Of a stretch of DNA of 64,000 nucleotides, positions 61,916 through 64,000 are shown in pieces. Position numbers and translations under genes: made by a program. This DNA comes from Fundidesulfovibrio terrae. Its GTDB lineage: Bacteria > Desulfobacterota > Desulfovibrionia > Desulfovibrionales > Desulfovibrionaceae. The notes under the pieces are model-generated. The model did not search any database. It was not told where the DNA came from and saw nothing but the letters and a program-made list of their open reading frames with translations. The stretch is from the NCBI RefSeq assembly GCF_022808915.1, contig NZ_JAKZFS010000001.1:186001-250000 (forward strand), written 5' to 3'. Numbering within the stretch: the stretch's first letter is position 1; each line of letters begins with the position of its first letter.

Positions 61916-63349
61916 TTATTGAACTGTTGGAGTTGAAGTTGGACCAGTTCGTATTCTGCGAGTCTCTTCAGGCTCATCATCAGGTGTATTGGCAGGACGC
62001 GCGCGAGTTCTTGCCCAGTTGCGTAGGGCTTCGATTTCTTCACGCATTGTCCTTGAGAGAGGTATCACTGAGTGAAATGCCGTTTCCATGTCTGTGAACA
62101 TGGATTCGCGGCATATCTGCTCAATCTCAGCTCCTGAATAACCGTTGAGGTTGGCAGCGTATTCGAGAGGTATCTTTGTACCGTATCGAGCGTTCATGAT
62201 CTTGAGGATATCACGTCGCTCTCTGAGGCTTGGCAGGTCCACCATGAATATGGCATCAAACCGGCCAGCTCGTATCGTTTCGGGAGGGAGCTTGGTGATG
62301 TCGTTGGCAGTCGCCATGACGAACACGGGTGAGGTGTTCTCCTGGAGCCAAGTGAGCAAATGGCTGAACATGCCAGAAGTAGTTCCAGCATCGGTCTCGC
62401 CAGAGCTTTTGACTCCTGACAGGGCTTTTTCGAGTTCATCAAGCCACACGACGCACTCGCCAAATGACGAGATGATCTGTGTTGCCTGACGAATCTTCTT
62501 CTCACTCTCTCCGACTAGGGAGCCCTTCAAGGCTCCGATATCTAATCGGATCAATGGCCAACCGAGTATTGACGCGGCGGCTTTGCAAGAGAGACTCTTT
62601 CCTGTGCCGGGTATCCCGACGAGTAAGAGGCCTTTTGGCCTGGGTAAGCTTTCGTTACCAGGCGTAAACGCCTTCGCACGGGACTTGATGTAGGCTTTGA
62701 GCTGACTCAAGCCTCCGACATTAGACAAATGCTCAGGTTCCCAGACTTCGAGAAGCCCTGATTTTCTGATCAGTTGCGCTTTCAGTTGGGCGATGATGTT
62801 TGAGGAGAAGTAGCGGCGTTTGACGAGTGATAGGGCGTATGCGCATTCGGCTTCGTATTCGGTGAGTCCACGTGCCAGCCGAGCAGCTTTGCGGTTCGGT
62901 CTGACATTCAGTGGGTTGCCGAGTTCATTCTGGAGTATGTAAAGGTCTTCAGTATCAGGAAGTGGAAGGTCAAGAACTGTAAATATAGATTTCAGTTCTG
63001 GACGCATTTGGATTTGAGGAGAGATCACGACGAGGCAGTTGCCTTTCGCTTTCCACGTATCAGATCCGTTTTGTATGCATTGAATCACCTCAACGGAATC
63101 CGTGAACAAGTGTAGATTGTGAGCTAACATAACTGCATCTTGAACAGTGTCCAACCAACGTAGCATCTCAACAGGGTCGCGTACTTCCTCCAGGATCTTT
63201 TGACTACCAGCGAGTCGTATGCCACGCTGGCAGTCCCAGGCGAAGAATCGCCAGTGACCGTCAAATGGGATGATCTTTTCGGCTCTTGCTGGCTCAGTTG
63301 TGAGCAGAAGCAATGCCGGAAAACCTGCCTTCAAGTATTCCTGTAGCAT
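61916..63349 (-). CDS. Ycf46-like AAA+ ATPase
   Basis: A 477-residue protein. Residues 1-200 form a RecA-like Ycf46 N-domain (MLQEYLKAGFPALLLLTTEPARAE, FFAWDCQRGI, CLVVISPQIQMRPELKSIFTVLDLPLPD). The AAA+ core follows: Walker A GIPGTGKS at 245-252, Walker B VVWLDELEK at 300-308, sensor 1 and arginine region in VMATANDITKLPPETIRAGRFD, sensor 2 in YSGAEIEQICRES. Ycf46 is a plastid and cyanobacterial ATPase linked to CO2 response there. ATG 63349 has GGAGG eight bases upstream; the ATG 15 bases earlier overlaps the ribosome site. It heads the leftward module. Confidence 0.85.
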   Translation of the reverse strand: MLQEYLKAGFPALLLLTTEPARAEKIIPFDGHWRFFAWDCQRGIRLAGSQKILEEVRDPVEMLRWLDTVQDAVMLAHNLHLFTDSVEVIQCIQNGSDTWKAKGNCLVVISPQIQMRPELKSIFTVLDLPLPDTEDLYILQNELGNPLNVRPNRKAARLARGLTEYEAECAYALSLVKRRYFSSNIIAQLKAQLIRKSGLLEVWEPEHLSNVGGLSQLKAYIKSRAKAFTPGNESLPRPKGLLLVGIPGTGKSLSCKAAASILGWPLIRLDIGALKGSLVGESEKKIRQATQIISSFGECVVWLDELEKALSGVKSSGETDAGTTSGMFSHLLTWLQENTSPVFVMATANDITKLPPETIRAGRFDAIFMVDLPSLRERRDILKIMNARYGTKIPLEYAANLNGYSGAEIEQICRESMFTDMETAFHSVIPLSRTMREEIEALRNWARTRARPANTPDDEPEETRRIRTGPTSTPTVQ

Positions 63350-63361
63350 GCTGAAAACCTC

Positions 63362-63399
63362 CATATATGTAGTTACAATACAATTTCTATATATGCAGG
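63362..63399 (-). promoter_or_regulatory. AT-rich inverted repeat before the Ycf46-like gene
   Basis: CATATATGTAG (63362-63372) and CTATATATG (63388-63396) form an inverted repeat with one looped base around 15 AT-rich bases. TATATA on the reverse strand could be a -10 box. The site lies 13-47 bases before the AAA start and could be the operator of the module. Confidence 0.35.
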
Positions 63400-63428
63400 C
63401 AGAATGTTAAAACTCTTCAAAGCAATGA

Positions 63429-63731
63429 TTGCGCGCGCAAAATAGTAACTTGCACATGCGAGTGTTCAGCAAAGGATTTCCTGGTGCGCCAGGAGACAGA
63501 AAAGATGTCTGAGCTCGTGAGATCAGGAGCAGAGGCTTCTGAGATCTAAGAGAAAGGGATTTCCTTGGGAGCCAACGCGAGCTTCCGATCAGGTCTTGAC
63601 GGGGCACATGATCCCGGAGACACACCCATGTTGTGGGTAAACGAGACCGTCTGGAGACGGTACGCCATGTCGAGCTGGCATGGTGTTGGAAATGACCGTA
63701 GGATGCCTTTGGGAGGACATCCTGGGATCAA
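63429..63731 (+). ncRNA. Candidate structured RNA, multi-hairpin, upstream of pRiA4b ORF-3-like gene
   Basis: In a 397-base gap without protein genes, the sequence is GC-rich and dense in hairpins: TTGCGCGCGCAA; ACTTGC/GCGAGT; TCCTGG/CCAGGA; AGACA/TGTCT; AGGAGC/GCTTCT; GGGAGC/GCTTCC. Then a closed multi-branch unit: TGATCCC (63609) pairs with GGGATCA (63724-63730) and encloses ACCCA/TGGGT, ACCGTC/GACGGT, CGCCATG/CATGGTG and AGGATG/CATCCT. No open frame fits. Direction is inferred from the gene that starts 17 bases later. It may be an untranslated leader, a trans-acting RNA or an element end. Confidence 0.5.
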
Positions 63732-63746
63732 AAAGACGGGAGAGAT

Positions 63747-64000
63747 ATGATCTACCAGCTACACGTGCAGCTGCTCGGGATAACCCCGCTGATTTGGCGC
63801 AGGATTCAGGTGCCGGGAGAAGTCTCCCTATTTCGACTCAATCTGCTCATCCAGCGAGCTATGGGCTGGAAGAATACTCACTTGAGTGAGTTCAACATAG
63901 ATAGCCGTAAATACGGTGCGACAGAACAAGACCACTTTGCAGAAGGTGTTTACGAATTCAAGAAATTCAAGCTGTCTCAAGTTGTGACAGCTGCTGGGCA
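63747..64000 (+). CDS. pRiA4b ORF-3-like protein, cut by the right edge
   Basis: The first 84 residues, MIYQLHVQLLGITPLIWRRI onward, have the pRiA4b ORF-3 signature: L-x-G-I-x-P-x-I-W-R-R-I-x-V-P, then LFRLNLLIQRAMGW and HLSEFNI. Such proteins, also called IS1096 passenger-like, are common in plasmids and mobile elements; function unknown. GGGAGAG stands right before the ATG. It is the only rightward gene in the island and begins after the hairpin-rich region. Confidence 0.82.
   Translation, partial: MIYQLHVQLLGITPLIWRRIQVPGEVSLFRLNLLIQRAMGWKNTHLSEFNIDSRKYGATEQDHFAEGVYEFKKFKLSQVVTAAG

Larger units (their letters stand above)
49449..64000. mobile_element. Genomic island integrated at tRNA-Phe, right end beyond the window
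   Basis: From the tRNA remnant rightwards GC content falls to about 50%, with different codon use and no core genes. The cargo is a SIR2-HerA pair, a type III restriction-modification pair, a DNA-processing module (Sak4-like ATPase, Fe-S nuclease, DUF3150, DUF2997, DUF1257, Ycf46-like AAA) and a pRiA4b ORF-3-like gene. No integrase is seen; it would normally lie near the intact tRNA. The stretch 49494-49781 after the remnant holds no gene I can support; it carries a short direct repeat TTCACACACGG (49609-49632). Confidence 0.82.

Noticed and set aside
63565-63750. 61-codon rightward frame in the structured region
   Set aside because: It covers the hairpins, lacks a ribosome site and overlaps the start of the pRiA4b ORF-3-like gene.

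Overview
The window reads as the chromosome of a high-GC, anaerobic delta-proteobacterium of the Desulfovibrio type. The pointers are a periplasmic tetrahaem class III cytochrome c, flavoredoxin, a 1434-residue acyl-CoA dehydratase activase, an anaerobic (early-cobalt) cobalamin pathway, and codon and GC usage around 65-70% over the first 49 kb. The species cannot be named from the sequence alone.

Positions 1-49.4 kb are mostly ordinary core genome. In order: cobalamin genes cbiET, cbiD and cbiA with a Dabb protein between; wrbA; a K+ transporter (kup) behind a clear c-di-AMP riboswitch; a redox cluster (iron-sulfur flavoprotein, ABM monooxygenase, HxlR regulator, flavoredoxin, MarR regulator with two matching operators); a DUF4412 protein; an aminotransferase; a CHASE4-type histidine kinase next to a LivK-like binding protein; a cardiolipin synthase; fumC; the phosphate block phoB-phoR-pstB-phoU; a short-chain dehydrogenase; the giant activase; a repeat-rich acidic protein; cytochrome c3; a second cobalamin block hemL-cbiG-cbiH; hemerythrin; alaS; recA; mscL; a PP-loop/NFACT-R protein; glycosyltransferase and polysaccharide deacetylase genes; lrgAB; a second histidine kinase of the same subfamily; and a formyltransferase-deacetylase fusion. 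A small AT-rich patch (about 34.9-36.1 kb) is wedged between hemerythrin and alaS. It holds a frameshifted HNH endonuclease and a putative AbiGi/DUF2971-like gene that starts on the alaS stop codon.

From 49.45 kb to the right edge the base composition drops and a genomic island begins. Its left boundary is the 3' half of a tRNA-Phe gene (49449-49493), as expected when an element integrates into a tRNA; the restored intact tRNA should lie beyond the right edge. All recognisable island genes but the last run leftwards. Transcribed right to left they are: a Ycf46-like AAA+ ATPase, DUF1257 (Ycf35-like) and DUF2997; a hairpin-rich leader; DUF3150; an Fe-S PD-(D/E)XK nuclease; a tiny Cys/His protein; a Sak4-like RecA-fold ATPase; a type III restriction-modification pair (Mod, Res); and a SIR2-HerA pair. 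The last two are established anti-phage systems. The first eight genes look like a DNA-processing module of unclear purpose and are the best candidate here for an undescribed system. A GC-rich, multi-hairpin, probably structured RNA element lies upstream of the only rightward gene, a pRiA4b ORF-3-like protein cut by the window end.
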